From NCBI RefSeq assembly GCF_004135345.1, contig NZ_CP035495.1:1612001-1676000 (forward strand): a stretch of DNA of 64,000 bases, in the 5' to 3' direction. Positions within the stretch are counted from its first letter, which is position 1; each line of letters starts with the position of its first letter. This stretch comes from Xylanimonas allomyrinae (GTDB lineage Bacteria; Actinomycetota; Actinomycetes; Actinomycetales; Cellulomonadaceae). A program made the position numbers and the translations under genes. The notes under the pieces are model-generated. The model was given only the letters and a program-made list of their open reading frames with translations. It was not told the origin of the DNA and ran no database searches. Of this stretch, positions 43,045 through 52,391 are shown one piece after another.

Positions 43045-44448
43045 TCAGAAGTTGATCATGTGCCCCGCGATCCCGTGGATCGCCTCCTGGATCGCCTCCG
43101 ACAGCGTCGGGTGCGTGTGCACGTTGCGCGCGACCTCGTCGGCCGTGAGGTCCCACTTGGCGGCCAACGTGAGCTCCGGCAGCATCTCGGAGACGTCCGG
43201 GCCGATCATGTGCGCACCGAGCAGCTCGTTGTACTTGGCGTCGGCGACGATCTTGACGAACCCGGTCGGGTCGCCGAGGCCGTGCGCCTTGCCGTTGGCC
43301 ATGAACGGGAACGAGGCCACCTTGACGTCGTAGCCCTCGTCCTTGGCCTGGGCCTCGGTGAGGCCGAACGACGCGACCTGCGGGGAGCAGAACGTGGCGC
43401 GCGGCATCATGCGGTAGTCGCCGAGCGTCATGGTCTCGGCGCCGGCGATGGTCTCGGCGGCGACGACGCCCATGGCCTCGGCCACGTGGGCGAGCATGAG
43501 CTTGGCGGTGACGTCGCCGATGGCGTAGACGCCGGGGACGTTGGTGCGCATGTGGTCGTCGATGGCGATGGCACCGCGGTCGGTCAGGGCGACGCCGGTG
43601 TTCTCCAGGCCGTAGCCGGCGACGTTCGGGGCGAACCCGACGGCCATGAGCACCTTGTCGACGGTGAGCTCGCCGGCCTTGCCGTCCTTGACGCCCTGGT
43701 AGGTGACGGTCACGGACGAGCCGTTGTCCGTGACGGTCTGGACCGCCGTCGAGGTCAGGACGTTGACGCCGAGCTTCTTGTACTGCTTGGCGATCTCCTT
43801 GGAGACGTCGGCGTCCTCGTTGGGCAGCGCGCGGTCGAGGAACTCGATGATCGTGACGTCCACGCCGTAGTTCTTCAGGACGTAGGCGAACTCCATGCCG
43901 ATGGCGCCGGCGCCGACGATGGCGATCGACGACGGCAGCTCGCGCGTCATGATCTGCGTCTCGTAGGTGACGATGTTGTCCGACAGCTCGACGCCCGGCA
44001 GCAGGCGCACCTGCGAGCCGGTCGCGATGATGACGTTGTCTGCGGTCACGGTCTCGGTCCCGCCGTTGTTGAGCGCGACCTGGATGGTCTTGGCGTCCAC
44101 GAACGTGCCACGGCCGTCGAACTCCGTGATCTTGTTCTTCTTCATCAGGAAGTGGACACCCTTGGTGCGGCCGTCGGCGACCTCGCGCGAGCGGTCCCAG
44201 GCACGGCCGAAGTCGAAGCTGACCTCTCCGGACATGCCGAAGAAGTCCTTCTGCGTGTGGAAGATGTGCGCCAGTTCCGCGTTGCGCAGCAGCGCCTTCG
44301 AGGGGATGCAGCCGACGTTGAGACACACACCGCCCCAGTACTTCTCCTCGATGATCGCGACGGACTTGCCGAGCTGCGCGGCACGGATGGCGGCGACGTA
44401 GCCACCGGGGCCCGCGCCAAGAAGAACGACGTCAAAGTGGGAAGCCAT
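43045..44448 (-). CDS. lpdA: Dihydrolipoyl dehydrogenase
   Basis: E3 component of pyruvate/2-oxoglutarate dehydrogenase complexes: reoxidises dihydrolipoamide with FAD and NAD+. The 467 residues are full length. FAD motif [19 protein letters not shown], redox disulfide [13 protein letters not shown] (Cys42, Cys47), NAD motif [19 protein letters not shown], and C-terminal His-Glu pair [14 protein letters not shown] ends 6 nt before the ATG, so the message is leaderless. Transcribed alone, as in many actinomycetes. Confidence 0.97.
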   Translation of the reverse strand: MASHFDVVLLGAGPGGYVAAIRAAQLGKSVAIIEEKYWGGVCLNVGCIPSKALLRNAELAHIFHTQKDFFGMSGEVSFDFGRAWDRSREVADGRTKGVHFLMKKNKITEFDGRGTFVDAKTIQVALNNGGTETVTADNVIIATGSQVRLLPGVELSDNIVTYETQIMTRELPSSIAIVGAGAIGMEFAYVLKNYGVDVTIIEFLDRALPNEDADVSKEIAKQYKKLGVNVLTSTAVQTVTDNGSSVTVTYQGVKDGKAGELTVDKVLMAVGFAPNVAGYGLENTGVALTDRGAIAIDDHMRTNVPGVYAIGDVTAKLMLAHVAEAMGVVAAETIAGAETMTLGDYRMMPRATFCSPQVASFGLTEAQAKDEGYDVKVASFPFMANGKAHGLGDPTGFVKIVADAKYNELLGAHMIGPDVSEMLPELTLAAKWDLTADEVARNVHTHPTLSEAIQEAIHGIAGHMINF

Positions 44449-44752
44449 GGCGCAAGCCTAAGACGCCCGGAGCGTGCGTCTTGCGTGACGTGGGTCGCAT
44501 CCGCACCCCGGCTGGCGCACGGCGACACCCGCTCGTGCGCGGACTGATCTACGTGTTTTCACGGTGGTGTGAGAACTCCACGGCGGTTCTATCACGCGCT
44601 GGAGGTGCGCCCACCAGCGGTGTTGGGATGCACAACGTTCGCCACGGGAAGCAGCCGCCCACGACGGCCACGGCTCGCCGCCCTCAGTCCATGCCCACCG
44701 CACCAACCGGCACACCGCCTCCAGCGGGTGTCGTTCTTCAACGGAGAAGACC
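44449..44752. other. Intergenic region with candidate operator
   Basis: 304 bp between divergent lpdA and the carbohydrate operon. It contains the lpdA promoter (TAGGCT next to the ATG) and a 19-bp inverted repeat AGAAC-N9-GTTCT (44572-44590), a possible regulator site for the operon. No gene is seen. The GGAGAA at about 44744 is the ribosome site of the next gene. Confidence 0.4.
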
Positions 44753-45745
44753 ATGTACCCATCAGGCCTGTTCGAGAACCTGGACATCTCAGGTTTCTTC
44801 ATCCTGGCATCCCTCGCAGGCGGTTTCCTCGGTGCCGCCATCGGCGCCAACTTCGCATTCGGACTCACCGGCATCACGGTGCTGCTCGGGCTCGCGTCGC
44901 TCGCCGGCACCGGCTCCACGGCCGTGCTCGACTACATCGCGTTCGGTCCGTTCACCGGCCCGCATGTCGCGTTCGCGGGCGGTGTCGCCGCGGCGGCGTA
45001 CGCCGCCAAGCGCGGCTACTGCGACGACGGCAAGGACGCCACCACTCCCCTGGCCCGGCTCGGCAAGCCAGACGTGCTGCTGGTCGGCGCCTTGTTCGGT
45101 GCCGGCGGCTACATCGTCCAGACGGGCATCTTCCACCTGCCCTGGTTCGGCGCGCACACCGATCCGGTCGCCCTCACCGTGGTCATCTCCGCAATCGTCG
45201 CCCGTGTCGCGTTCGGCAAGAGCCGCTCGCTGTTCGACCTGCGCCGCCCCGCCGGGCGCGACCTCGCCCCGCGCGGTCTGGCCGCGATCGCCCCCGACGA
45301 CAAGTTCGCGTGGGTCCGTTACCAGGAGCGCCCCGCACAGTTCCTGACCCTGGGGCTGTTCAGCGGCGCCGCCGCCGCCGGCGCCAGCCTCTGGCTCCAC
45401 GACGCGTTCCCCGCGATCGCCGAGGCCGGCACGGCCCACGTCTTCCCGTTCGCGATCAGCGCGGTCACGATCATCTTCCTGATCCTCGGCGCGCCGATGC
45501 CCGTCACCCACCACATGACGATCACGGGCGCCCTCGCCGCGGTGACCTTCCTGCCCATCGTCGGGCACAACGTCTCGGTCGCACTGCTGATCGGTGCCGC
45601 AGCGGGTGCCCTGGCGGCCGCCATCGGCGAGCTGTGCTCGCGGGGCATGCACATCCGCGGGACGACGCACTTCGACCCGCCCGCCGCGGCGATCTGGCCC
45701 ACCACCACGGTGATCCTCGGTCTCGGCGCGGCGCTGGGGGGCTGA
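44753..45745 (+). CDS. Polytopic membrane protein of unknown family
   Basis: 330 residues with roughly eight to ten hydrophobic segments: ISGFFILASLAGGFLGAAIGANFAFGL..., LLVGALFGAGGYIVQTGIF, VFPFAISAVTIIFLILG, VALLIGAAAGALAAAIGELC. It has a His/Asp-bearing loop (GTTHFDPPAAAIWPTT) near the end and MPVTHHMTITG before the last helices. I do not recognise the family. GGAGAA site. First gene of an operon with HAD phosphatase (5 nt apart), sugar kinase and glycerol-1-phosphate dehydrogenase, so a transporter of a polyol or glycerol-like compound is a reasonable inference. Confidence 0.8.
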   Translation: MYPSGLFENLDISGFFILASLAGGFLGAAIGANFAFGLTGITVLLGLASLAGTGSTAVLDYIAFGPFTGPHVAFAGGVAAAAYAAKRGYCDDGKDATTPLARLGKPDVLLVGALFGAGGYIVQTGIFHLPWFGAHTDPVALTVVISAIVARVAFGKSRSLFDLRRPAGRDLAPRGLAAIAPDDKFAWVRYQERPAQFLTLGLFSGAAAAGASLWLHDAFPAIAEAGTAHVFPFAISAVTIIFLILGAPMPVTHHMTITGALAAVTFLPIVGHNVSVALLIGAAAGALAAAIGELCSRGMHIRGTTHFDPPAAAIWPTTTVILGLGAALGG

Positions 45746-45750
45746 CGGCG

Positions 45751-46601
45751 ATGGACCCGCTTCGGTTCCCCACCGAGTTCCACGACGCCTACGTGTTCGA
45801 CCTGGACGGCACGATCTACCTCGGCGACCATCTGCTGCCCGGCGCGGAGCGGTTGATCGGCGAGCTGCACCGCCGCGACATCCCGGTGCGGTACCTGTCG
45901 AACAACCCCACGAAGAACCCTTCGCAGTACGTGCAGAAGCTGGCGTCGCTCGGGGTGACGACGACGGTCGACGAGGTGGCGAACACCGTCGTCACCATGA
46001 CGCGCTGGCTGCAACGCCACCACCCGGGAGCAGTCCTGTTCCCGATCGCGGAGGAGCCTCTGTGCCTCGCGCTGCGCGAGGCGGGGTTCGAGCTCAGCGA
46101 CGACCCGGCACGCATCGACGTGGTGATCGCCAGCTACGACCGGACGTTCGACTACCGCAAGCTCCAGATCGCGTTCGACGCCCTGTGGCACCACCGCCGG
46201 GCGATCCTCGTGGCCACCAACCCGGACCGCTTCTGCCCTTTCCCTGAGGGTCGCGGGAGCCGGACTGTGCCGCGATCGTCGCCGCGATCGAGGCCTGCAC
46301 CGGCGTCACATGCCAGGAGAACGTCGGCAAGCCCAACCCGCGCATGCTCACCACCGCGCTCGACGGCCTGGACGTCGACCCGTCCCGGTGCGTCATGGTG
46401 GGCGACCGCATCCAGACCGACATCCAGATGGCCCTGGACACCGGAGCACATGCCGGGCTCGTGCTCACGGGCGAGGCGACGGCCTCGGACGCGAACACCC
46501 TGCTCGACGGCGGCTACTCCGGCTACGTCCTGGACCGGGTGGACCGGCTGGTCCCGGCCTGGGCCTGGGACGAGCTCGGCTGGACGACGTCCGACTCCTG
46601 A
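45751..46601 (+). CDS. HAD-superfamily IIA phosphatase (AraL/NagD-like), apparent frameshift
   Basis: About 283 residues when read through. N-terminal nucleophile motif YVFDLDGTIYLGDHLLPGA, motif II in YLSNNPTKNPSQYV, then ATNPDRFCPFPEGRG. The remainder continues in another frame: AAIVAAIEACTG, NVGKPNPRML and the Asp motif MVGDRIQTDIQMAL. One extra G in GGG at 46255-46257 restores a single protein at a conserved position. Such enzymes dephosphorylate small sugar phosphates; B. subtilis AraL next to AraM is the parallel. Confidence 0.85.
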
Positions 46602-46611
46602 ACCCGGCCCC

Positions 46612-46649
46612 ACGGGGCGTGTCCGGCGGCGCCGCCGGACACGCCCCGT
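46612..46649. terminator. 38-nt perfect palindrome between HAD and kinase genes
   Basis: ACGGGGCGTGTCCGGCGGC and its exact complement follow each other without spacer. It would form a very stable hairpin; no T-run follows. It may attenuate transcription into the kinase gene or be a processing signal that separates expression of the two halves of the operon. Confidence 0.65.
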
Positions 46650-46721
46650 GCACCACACCCTTCATTGCTGCCCCACGGGCACACCCGCCGCGCGACGACG
46701 CGCGAGAACGGAGACACCATC

Positions 46722-48293
46722 ATGAACGCACCCCAGATCACCGACGGCCCCTACGTCATGGGAATCGACTTCGGCACGGAGAGCTGCCGAGTCGCGATCG
46801 TCGACCTCACCGGCCGCCCCGTCGCCATCGCGAGCACCGGCTACGTCACGAGCTACCCCCGTCCGGGCCAGGCCGAGCAGAGCCCGGACGACTGGTGGGA
46901 GGCGCTGGTCGCCTCCACGCACAAGGCGATGGCCGACGCCGGGATCGGCGCCCACGCCATCGCGGGCATCAGCTACGACGCGACCACGATGACCGTCGTC
47001 GCGATGGACGAGCGAGGCAACGCGCTGCGCCCGGCGATCATGTGGATGGACGTGCGTGCCACGGAGCAGGCCGCGCGCGCGTCCCACTCCGACAGCCCGG
47101 CCCGCCGCTACAACGGTGGGGGCTCGATGCCGGCGACGGCCGAGTGGTTCCCGTTCAAGGCCGCCTGGCTGCGCGAGAACGAGCCGCAGACCTACCGTGA
47201 CGCCCACCGGCTGGTGGACGCGCCGGACTGGCTGACCTTCCGGCTCACCGGGCGCTGGACCGCGAACATCAACTCGGCGTCGCTGCGCGCCTACTACGAC
47301 CGCAACCTGGGCGGTTGGCCGGTCGACTTCTACGAGGAGATCGGCTGCGGCGACGTCTTCGACAAGGTCCCGGGCGACGTGCTCGACCTCGGCGAGCCGG
47401 TGGGCGCGCTGACGGTCGCCGCCGCGACCGCGCTGGGCCTGGTGCCGGGCACGCCCGTCGCCCAGGGATGCGCCGACGCGTGGGCGGGGCAGATCGGCCT
47501 CGGGGTCCTGTCCCCCGGACGCTTCGCCCTCATCACGGGCAGCAGCCACGTGCTGACGGGGCAGACGGCGCAGCCGGTCAGCGGCCCGGGCTTCTTCGGG
47601 GCGTACACCGACGGCGTTCTGCCCGGCCAGTACACCGTCGAAGGTGGTCAGGTGTCGACGGGGTCGGTCCTCAAGTGGTTCAAGGACAACTTCGCGCGCG
47701 ACGTCGTCGCGGCGGCCGAGCGGACCGGCCTCAACGCCTACGACATCCTCAACGCCCAGTCGCGGGACCTGCCCCCGGGGTCGGAGGGGCTGATCATCTG
47801 CGAGTACTTCCAGGGCAACCGGACGCCGTACACGGACTCCAAGGCGCGCGGCATCATCTCCGGCCTGAGCCTGCGCCACGGACCGGAGCACATGTACCGC
47901 GCCATCCAGGAGAGCGTCTGCTACGGCACCGCTCACAACGTCCGGGTCATGGCCGAGGCCGGCATCCCGGTCGAGGAGCTGGTCGTGTGCGGCGGTGCCA
48001 CCAAGTCGCGTGACTGGATCCAGATGCACGCCGACGTCACGGGCGTGCCGATCACGTTGACGGAGGTGGGCGACGCCGTTGTGCTGGGCACGAGCATGCT
48101 CGCCGCCACCGGAGCCGGACTGTTCGCCGACCTCCCGACGGCGGCCAAGGAGATGGTCACCGAGGTGGACCGCATCGAGCCCGACCAGGAGCGCCACGAG
48201 GAGTACCAGTTCTTCGTCGACACCTACGTCCAGACCTACCCGCAGCTCAAGGAGCAGATCCACGGTATGACCGACAAAGTGAGCGCCGCATGA
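46722..48293 (+). CDS. FGGY-family carbohydrate kinase (ribulokinase-like)
   Basis: 523 residues. ATP-binding N-terminus GIDFGTESCRVAIVDLTG, substrate loops IMWMDVRATEQA and CADAWAGQIGLGVLSPG, second phosphate motif ITGSSHVLTG and C-terminal VVCGGATKSRDWIQMHADVTG. Closest in style to L-ribulokinase (AraB) but the substrate is not determined; no araA or araD nearby. ATG with GGAGAC; its stop overlaps the dehydrogenase start (ATGA). Confidence 0.92.
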   Translation: MNAPQITDGPYVMGIDFGTESCRVAIVDLTGRPVAIASTGYVTSYPRPGQAEQSPDDWWEALVASTHKAMADAGIGAHAIAGISYDATTMTVVAMDERGNALRPAIMWMDVRATEQAARASHSDSPARRYNGGGSMPATAEWFPFKAAWLRENEPQTYRDAHRLVDAPDWLTFRLTGRWTANINSASLRAYYDRNLGGWPVDFYEEIGCGDVFDKVPGDVLDLGEPVGALTVAAATALGLVPGTPVAQGCADAWAGQIGLGVLSPGRFALITGSSHVLTGQTAQPVSGPGFFGAYTDGVLPGQYTVEGGQVSTGSVLKWFKDNFARDVVAAAERTGLNAYDILNAQSRDLPPGSEGLIICEYFQGNRTPYTDSKARGIISGLSLRHGPEHMYRAIQESVCYGTAHNVRVMAEAGIPVEELVVCGGATKSRDWIQMHADVTGVPITLTEVGDAVVLGTSMLAATGAGLFADLPTAAKEMVTEVDRIEPDQERHEEYQFFVDTYVQTYPQLKEQIHGMTDKVSAA

Positions 48294-49653
48294 GCACCCT
48301 GATCAAGACCGCCCTGGAGACGGCGGACGAGACCACGGCGATCGCGTTCGGCGACGACGTCCTGCGCACGACGGGCGCCATCTTCGCCGAGCAGTTCCCG
48401 GGCGCGCGGGTGCTCGTCGTCGCCGACGACAACACGTTCGCGGCGGCCGGGGACGTCGTCCTCGCGTCGCTGGCGTCCGCCGGGGTCCCCGGCGCGGGCG
48501 ACACGTACCTGTTCCCGGGCACGCCGACGCTCTACGCCGGCTACGAGAACGTGGAGCTCCTGCGAGAGCACCTGCGACCGCTCGAGAACACCGTGGTGTG
48601 CTCGATCGGGCGGGAACGCTCAACGACATCGCGAAGCTCGCCTCCGGCGAGCTGGGGCGCCCGTACCTCAACGTGTGCACCGCGGCGTCGGTCGACGGGT
48701 ACGCGGCCTTCGGCGCGGCCATCACCAAGGACGGGTTCAAGAGCACGCACACCTGCCCCGCGCCCAGGGCACTGGTCGCCGACAGCGCCGTGGTGGCCTG
48801 CGCGCCCGCACGCCTGACGGCCACGGGCTACGGCGACCTCATCGAGAAGATCCCGGCCGGCGCGGACTGGATCCTCGCCGACCTGCTCGGGGTCGAGGCG
48901 ATCGACGAGTACGTCTGGGGTCTCGTCCAGGGACCGCTGCGCGAGTCCCTCTCCCGACCGGAGGACCTGGCGGAGGGCAACCCGCGAGCGATCGAGCTGC
49001 TCGCGGAGGGCTCGATCATGTCGGGTCTGGCGATGCAGGCCGCGAAGTCCTCACGTCCGGCGTCGGGAGCCGGGCACCAGTTCTCGCACGTGTGGGAGAT
49101 GGAGGGCCACGGGCTCGACTGGGAGCCGCCGCTGTCGCACGGGTTCAAGGTGGGCGTCGGGACGGTGGCGTCGCTCGCGCTGTGGGAGCTGTTCCTCGCG
49201 CTGAAACCGGAGGACCTCGACGTCGACCGTGCGCTCGCGGCCGTGAAGTCTCCCGACGCCGTCGAGGCGGAGGTCCGCGCGGTGCTCGGCCCGCGCATCC
49301 AGGACGAGGCGGTCCGGCACACCCTCGCCAAGCGGATCGACGGCGCTGCGCTGGTCGCTCGCGTCGAGCGCCTGCGCGAGGTGTGGCCGGAGCTCACGGC
49401 GCGCTGCGGCGCACAGATCCTCCCCGCATCCGACGCGATGGAGCGGCTGCGCACGGTCGGGGCGCCCTGGCACCCTTCGCTGATCGGCATCGATCACGAA
49501 CGCCTCCGCGCGACGTACGGCAAGGCCAGGATGATCCGCAACCGCTACACGGTGCTCGACATCCTGACCGACCTCGGCCTGCTCGACGAGTTCATCGACC
49601 GGTTGTTCGCCCCCGACGGCTTCTGGGGCACCAACTGCGAGCCGGTCGCCTGA
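48290..49653 (+). CDS. sn-Glycerol-1-phosphate dehydrogenase (AraM-like), apparent frameshift
   Basis: About 454 residues when read through. NAD(P)-binding part ARVLVVADDNTFAAAGD; the conserved GAGTLNDIAKLAS loop spans the frame change, where one extra G in GGG at 48608-48610 gives an unbroken protein. Metal-binding histidines in GAGHQFSHVWEMEG and LSHGFKVGVGT. Relatives interconvert dihydroxyacetone phosphate and sn-glycerol-1-phosphate using a divalent metal (Ni in B. subtilis AraM). With the adjacent HAD phosphatase and kinase this suggests a pathway through glycerol-1-phosphate or a similar polyol phosphate. Confidence 0.87.
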
Positions 49654-49661
49654 CGACGTGG

Positions 49662-49700
49662 TGCCGGCAGGTGGCGGGCTTGCCCCGCCACCTGCCGGCA
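49662..49700. terminator. Bidirectional hairpin between araM-like and deoR genes
   Basis: TGCCGGCAGGTGGCGGG and CCCGCCACCTGCCGGCA form a perfect 17-bp stem with loop CTTGC, 8 bp after the dehydrogenase stop and before the convergent regulator end. Confidence 0.75.
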
Positions 49701-49739
49701 TCTCGCGCGCGCCGAGCCTCGGCGCGGCGCGCGCACGCG

Positions 49740-50525
49740 TCATCCTCCCGAGCCGGTCCCCGCTCCGGCGACGCGCACGTGCACACCCGAGTCGCGCATC
49801 GCGGCGATCGCGGCGGCCGGCGTGGCGCTGTCGGTCACGACGAGGTCGAACTCGGTGAGGGCCGCGAAGGCGTGTCCCGCCTGCCGGGTGAACTTCGTGT
49901 GGTCCACGACGAGGATCGACGTGTCGGCCGACCGCAGCATGACGCGCTTGAGCTGGGCGAGCTCCTCGATGGGGTGATAGCACGAGCCCCGCAGGATGCC
50001 GGAGGAGGACATCACCGCGTAGTTCGCGCGCAGACCGGACAGGATCTTGGCCGTCGTCGGCCCCACGAAGCTGTCCGCCCACGGCAGGTAGGCTCCGCCG
50101 GCGACGAAGAGCTGCACGCCCGAGCGGGCGCTGGCCTCCTGCGCGATGCGCTGGGAGTGCGTGATCACGCTGAGCGGCAGCACGTCGGCCATCGCGCGCA
50201 GCACCCACAGGCCCGACGTCGAGTCGTCGAAGATCACCGAGCTTCCGGGCGAGACCTCCTGCGCGACGAGCCGGGCGATCGCACGCTTCGCGGCCTTGCG
50301 CTGCTCGATGCGCAGGCTCGCCGCCGCCTCCTGCTGGGTGGTCGCCAGCGCCGAGACCCGCCCGTGGCGGCGCTCGATCAGCCCGACGTCTTCGAGCTTG
50401 GCAAGGTCCCGGTGCACGGTCATCGCCGACACGCCCACGCTCTCGATGATCTCGCCGATGGACACCTCACCTCGTCGCGCGATCATCTCGGCGATCCGCA
50501 GCCGTCGTTGGCTCATTGTGCTCAC
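49740..50525 (-). CDS. DeoR-family repressor
   Basis: 261 residues. N-terminal HTH (RLRIAEMIARRGEVSIGEIIESVGVSAMTVHRDLAKLEDVGLIERRHG) and C-terminal sugar-phosphate-sensing domain (SVIFDDSTSGLWVLRAM, VVDHTKF, DLVVTD). GTG 50525 or ATG 50516 may be the start. Convergent with the carbohydrate operon and its likely regulator, sensing a phosphorylated intermediate. Confidence 0.9.
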   Translation of the reverse strand: MSTMSQRRLRIAEMIARRGEVSIGEIIESVGVSAMTVHRDLAKLEDVGLIERRHGRVSALATTQQEAAASLRIEQRKAAKRAIARLVAQEVSPGSSVIFDDSTSGLWVLRAMADVLPLSVITHSQRIAQEASARSGVQLFVAGGAYLPWADSFVGPTTAKILSGLRANYAVMSSSGILRGSCYHPIEELAQLKRVMLRSADTSILVVDHTKFTRQAGHAFAALTEFDLVVTDSATPAAAIAAMRDSGVHVRVAGAGTGSGG

Positions 50526-50529
50526 TCGA

Positions 50530-50542
50530 ACATCGTCGATGT
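50530..50542. promoter_or_regulatory. Palindrome at the deoR start
   Basis: ACATCGTCGATGT is a perfect 13-bp palindrome 5 bp upstream of the DeoR GTG, a candidate autoregulatory operator. Confidence 0.4.
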
Positions 50543-50643
50543 GCGTCCTGGTCGCAGCGCACAGATGGCGCGAGCAACCGCCTGATCAGTCGCCGCCGTA
50601 ACCCACACGACGCGCCGACGCGACGCCGGACAGCGGGTGCTCC

Positions 50644-50649
50644 TACGTT
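50644..50649 (+). promoter_or_regulatory. -10 box of leaderless LLM gene
   Basis: TACGTT ends 6 nt before ATG 50656; no ribosome site is present. Confidence 0.5.
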
Positions 50650-50655
50650 GGGCGC

Positions 50656-51519
50656 ATGATGATCGGCCTGGTCGGCAGCTACGGCTCCCCCGCGCAGATG
50701 GTCCGGCTCGCGCACGAGGCCGAGCAGCACGGCTGGGACGGCTTCTTCACCTGGGACGGCGTGAGCCTCGCCGACGAGGGCTTCGACACCGTTGCGTGCT
50801 ACGACCCGTTCAGCATCCTCGCCGCGGTCGCGTCCGTCACCCAGCGGATCACGCTCGGTGCGCTGGTCTTCGCCGCTCCGCGGCACCGGCCCTGGGAGCT
50901 CGCGCAGCGCGCCCTGACCGTCGACCACCTCTCGGGCGGCCGCCTGGTGCTGCCGGTCGGCGTCGGCGTCCCGACCGAGCGCGCGGTCACGTCGGTGCAC
51001 GGCCAGCCGTCCGCGCGGCGCGACCGCGCCGGGCTGCTCGACGACGTCCTCGCGTGGCTGGAGCGTTCGTGGTCGGGCGAGGAGTTCTCGTTCGAGGGCA
51101 CGCACCTGAGCACGGGGCCGTTCCGGTTCCCCCAGCGCCCGGTCCACGGCCGCATCCCGGTCTGGCCGGTCGCGGTGTGGGACGCGGATCGTCCCCCGCT
51201 CAAGAGCCTCGACCGCGCGCTGCGCTGGGACGGCGTGGTCGCTCAGGTCCGCGGCGACAGCCCCGAGGACGCGGAGGCGGGCCCGGAGGCGATCGCCGGG
51301 CTGGTCGCCTGGGCCGCGGCCCACCGGGATCCCGCCGCAGGGCCGTGGCAGGTCGTCGTCCAGGGACGGCTGTCGGCCGACGACGGCCAGGCGGCGGAGC
51401 AGCTCGCCGCCGCCGCCGACGCAGGCGCCACGTGGTGGGTCGAGAGCTGGTGGGACCCGCGGACGGTGACGCCGGAGCACCTGCTGAGGGTGGCCCGCCG
51501 GCGGCTCCCGCGCCCGTAG
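50656..51519 (+). CDS. LLM-class flavin-dependent oxidoreductase
   Basis: 287-residue luciferase-like TIM-barrel protein using FMN or F420. Marks: GSYGSPAQMVRLAHEAEQHGWDGFFTWDG at the N-terminus, FSILAAVASVTQRITLGALVF, and RPWELAQRALTVDHLSGGRLVLPVGVG, which is the typical flavin-binding region. Leaderless start; the next codon is also ATG. Monocistronic. Substrate unknown; F420 use is plausible in this phylum. Confidence 0.9.
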   Translation: MMIGLVGSYGSPAQMVRLAHEAEQHGWDGFFTWDGVSLADEGFDTVACYDPFSILAAVASVTQRITLGALVFAAPRHRPWELAQRALTVDHLSGGRLVLPVGVGVPTERAVTSVHGQPSARRDRAGLLDDVLAWLERSWSGEEFSFEGTHLSTGPFRFPQRPVHGRIPVWPVAVWDADRPPLKSLDRALRWDGVVAQVRGDSPEDAEAGPEAIAGLVAWAAAHRDPAAGPWQVVVQGRLSADDGQAAEQLAAAADAGATWWVESWWDPRTVTPEHLLRVARRRLPRP

Positions 51520-51601
51520 GCGACTGTTCCGGTCGCGCGGCGCGGGCATGCTGAGGACGCCGCGCGACGACGCCCGGTGCGCGGTCTCGACGCCTCGACG
51601 C

Positions 51602-51638
51602 CGACGGGCTCGACCGTCGTCCACGGTCGAGCCCGTCG
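51602..51638. terminator. Hairpin between convergent LLM and leuD genes
   Basis: CGACGGGCTCGACCGT and its exact complement form a 16-bp stem with loop CGTCC. Confidence 0.75.
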
Positions 51639-51649
51639 AGCCCGTCAAC

Positions 51650-51705
51650 CTCACGCGCTCACGCGCTCACGCGCTCACGCGCTCACGCGCTCACGCGCTC
51701 ACGCG
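51650..51705. repeat. Seven tandem copies of CTCACGCG
   Basis: A perfect 8-bp microsatellite of seven units directly after the leuD stop side (leuD ends at 51715). No coding role; copy number is likely to vary between strains. Confidence 0.9.
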
Positions 51706-51714
51706 CTGCGCGCG

Positions 51715-52356
51715 TCAGACCTGTACCGGGCGCGCCGGCTCGATCTCTGCCTTCTCCCAGTGCTTGGCGGGCAGCGTCCTGGGCCGCCACGCCTCGCGCT
51801 GCGCCTCGAACTGCGTGATCGCGTCCTCGTTCTGGAGCGTCAGGCCGATGTCGTCCAGCCCCTCCATGAGGCGCCAGCGCGTGTAGTCGTCGATCTGGAA
51901 CGGCACGGTGACGTCGTCGGCGTGCACCGTGCGGTGCTCCAGGTCGACGGTCACCTCGGTGCCGGGGCGGGTCTCGAGGACCTTCCACAGCAGCTCGATG
52001 TCCTCCTGTGCGACGACGCCCGCGACCAGGCCCTGCTTGCCCGAGTTGCCGCGGAAGATGTCCGCGAACCGCGACGCGAGCACGACGCGGAACCCGTAGT
52101 CCTTGAGCGCCCAGACGGCGTGCTCGCGCGAGGATCCGGTGCCGAAGTCGGGGCCGGCGACCAGCACCGATCCGGTCTTGTACGCGTCCTGGTTGAGGAC
52201 GAACGCGGGGTCGCCGCGCCAGGCGGCGAACAGCGCGTCCTCGAACCCCGTGCGGGTGATCCGCTTGAGGTAGACGGCCGGGATGATCTGGTCGGTGTCG
52301 ACGTTGCTGCGGCGCAGCGGCACCCCGACGCCCGTGTGGACGGTGAACTTCTCCAT
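51715..52356 (-). CDS. leuD: 3-Isopropylmalate dehydratase small subunit
   Basis: 213-residue swivel domain of isopropylmalate isomerase in leucine synthesis. Begins [25 protein letters not shown] with the canonical [10 protein letters not shown] motif, and [29 protein letters not shown] site. Lies 35 bp after leuC, same transcript. Confidence 0.97.
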   Translation of the reverse strand: MEKFTVHTGVGVPLRRSNVDTDQIIPAVYLKRITRTGFEDALFAAWRGDPAFVLNQDAYKTGSVLVAGPDFGTGSSREHAVWALKDYGFRVVLASRFADIFRGNSGKQGLVAGVVAQEDIELLWKVLETRPGTEVTVDLEHRTVHADDVTVPFQIDDYTRWRLMEGLDDIGLTLQNEDAITQFEAQREAWRPRTLPAKHWEKAEIEPARPVQV

Positions 52357-52391
52357 GATGTGACTTTCCTTAGCGAAGTGTCCGGGTGCGG

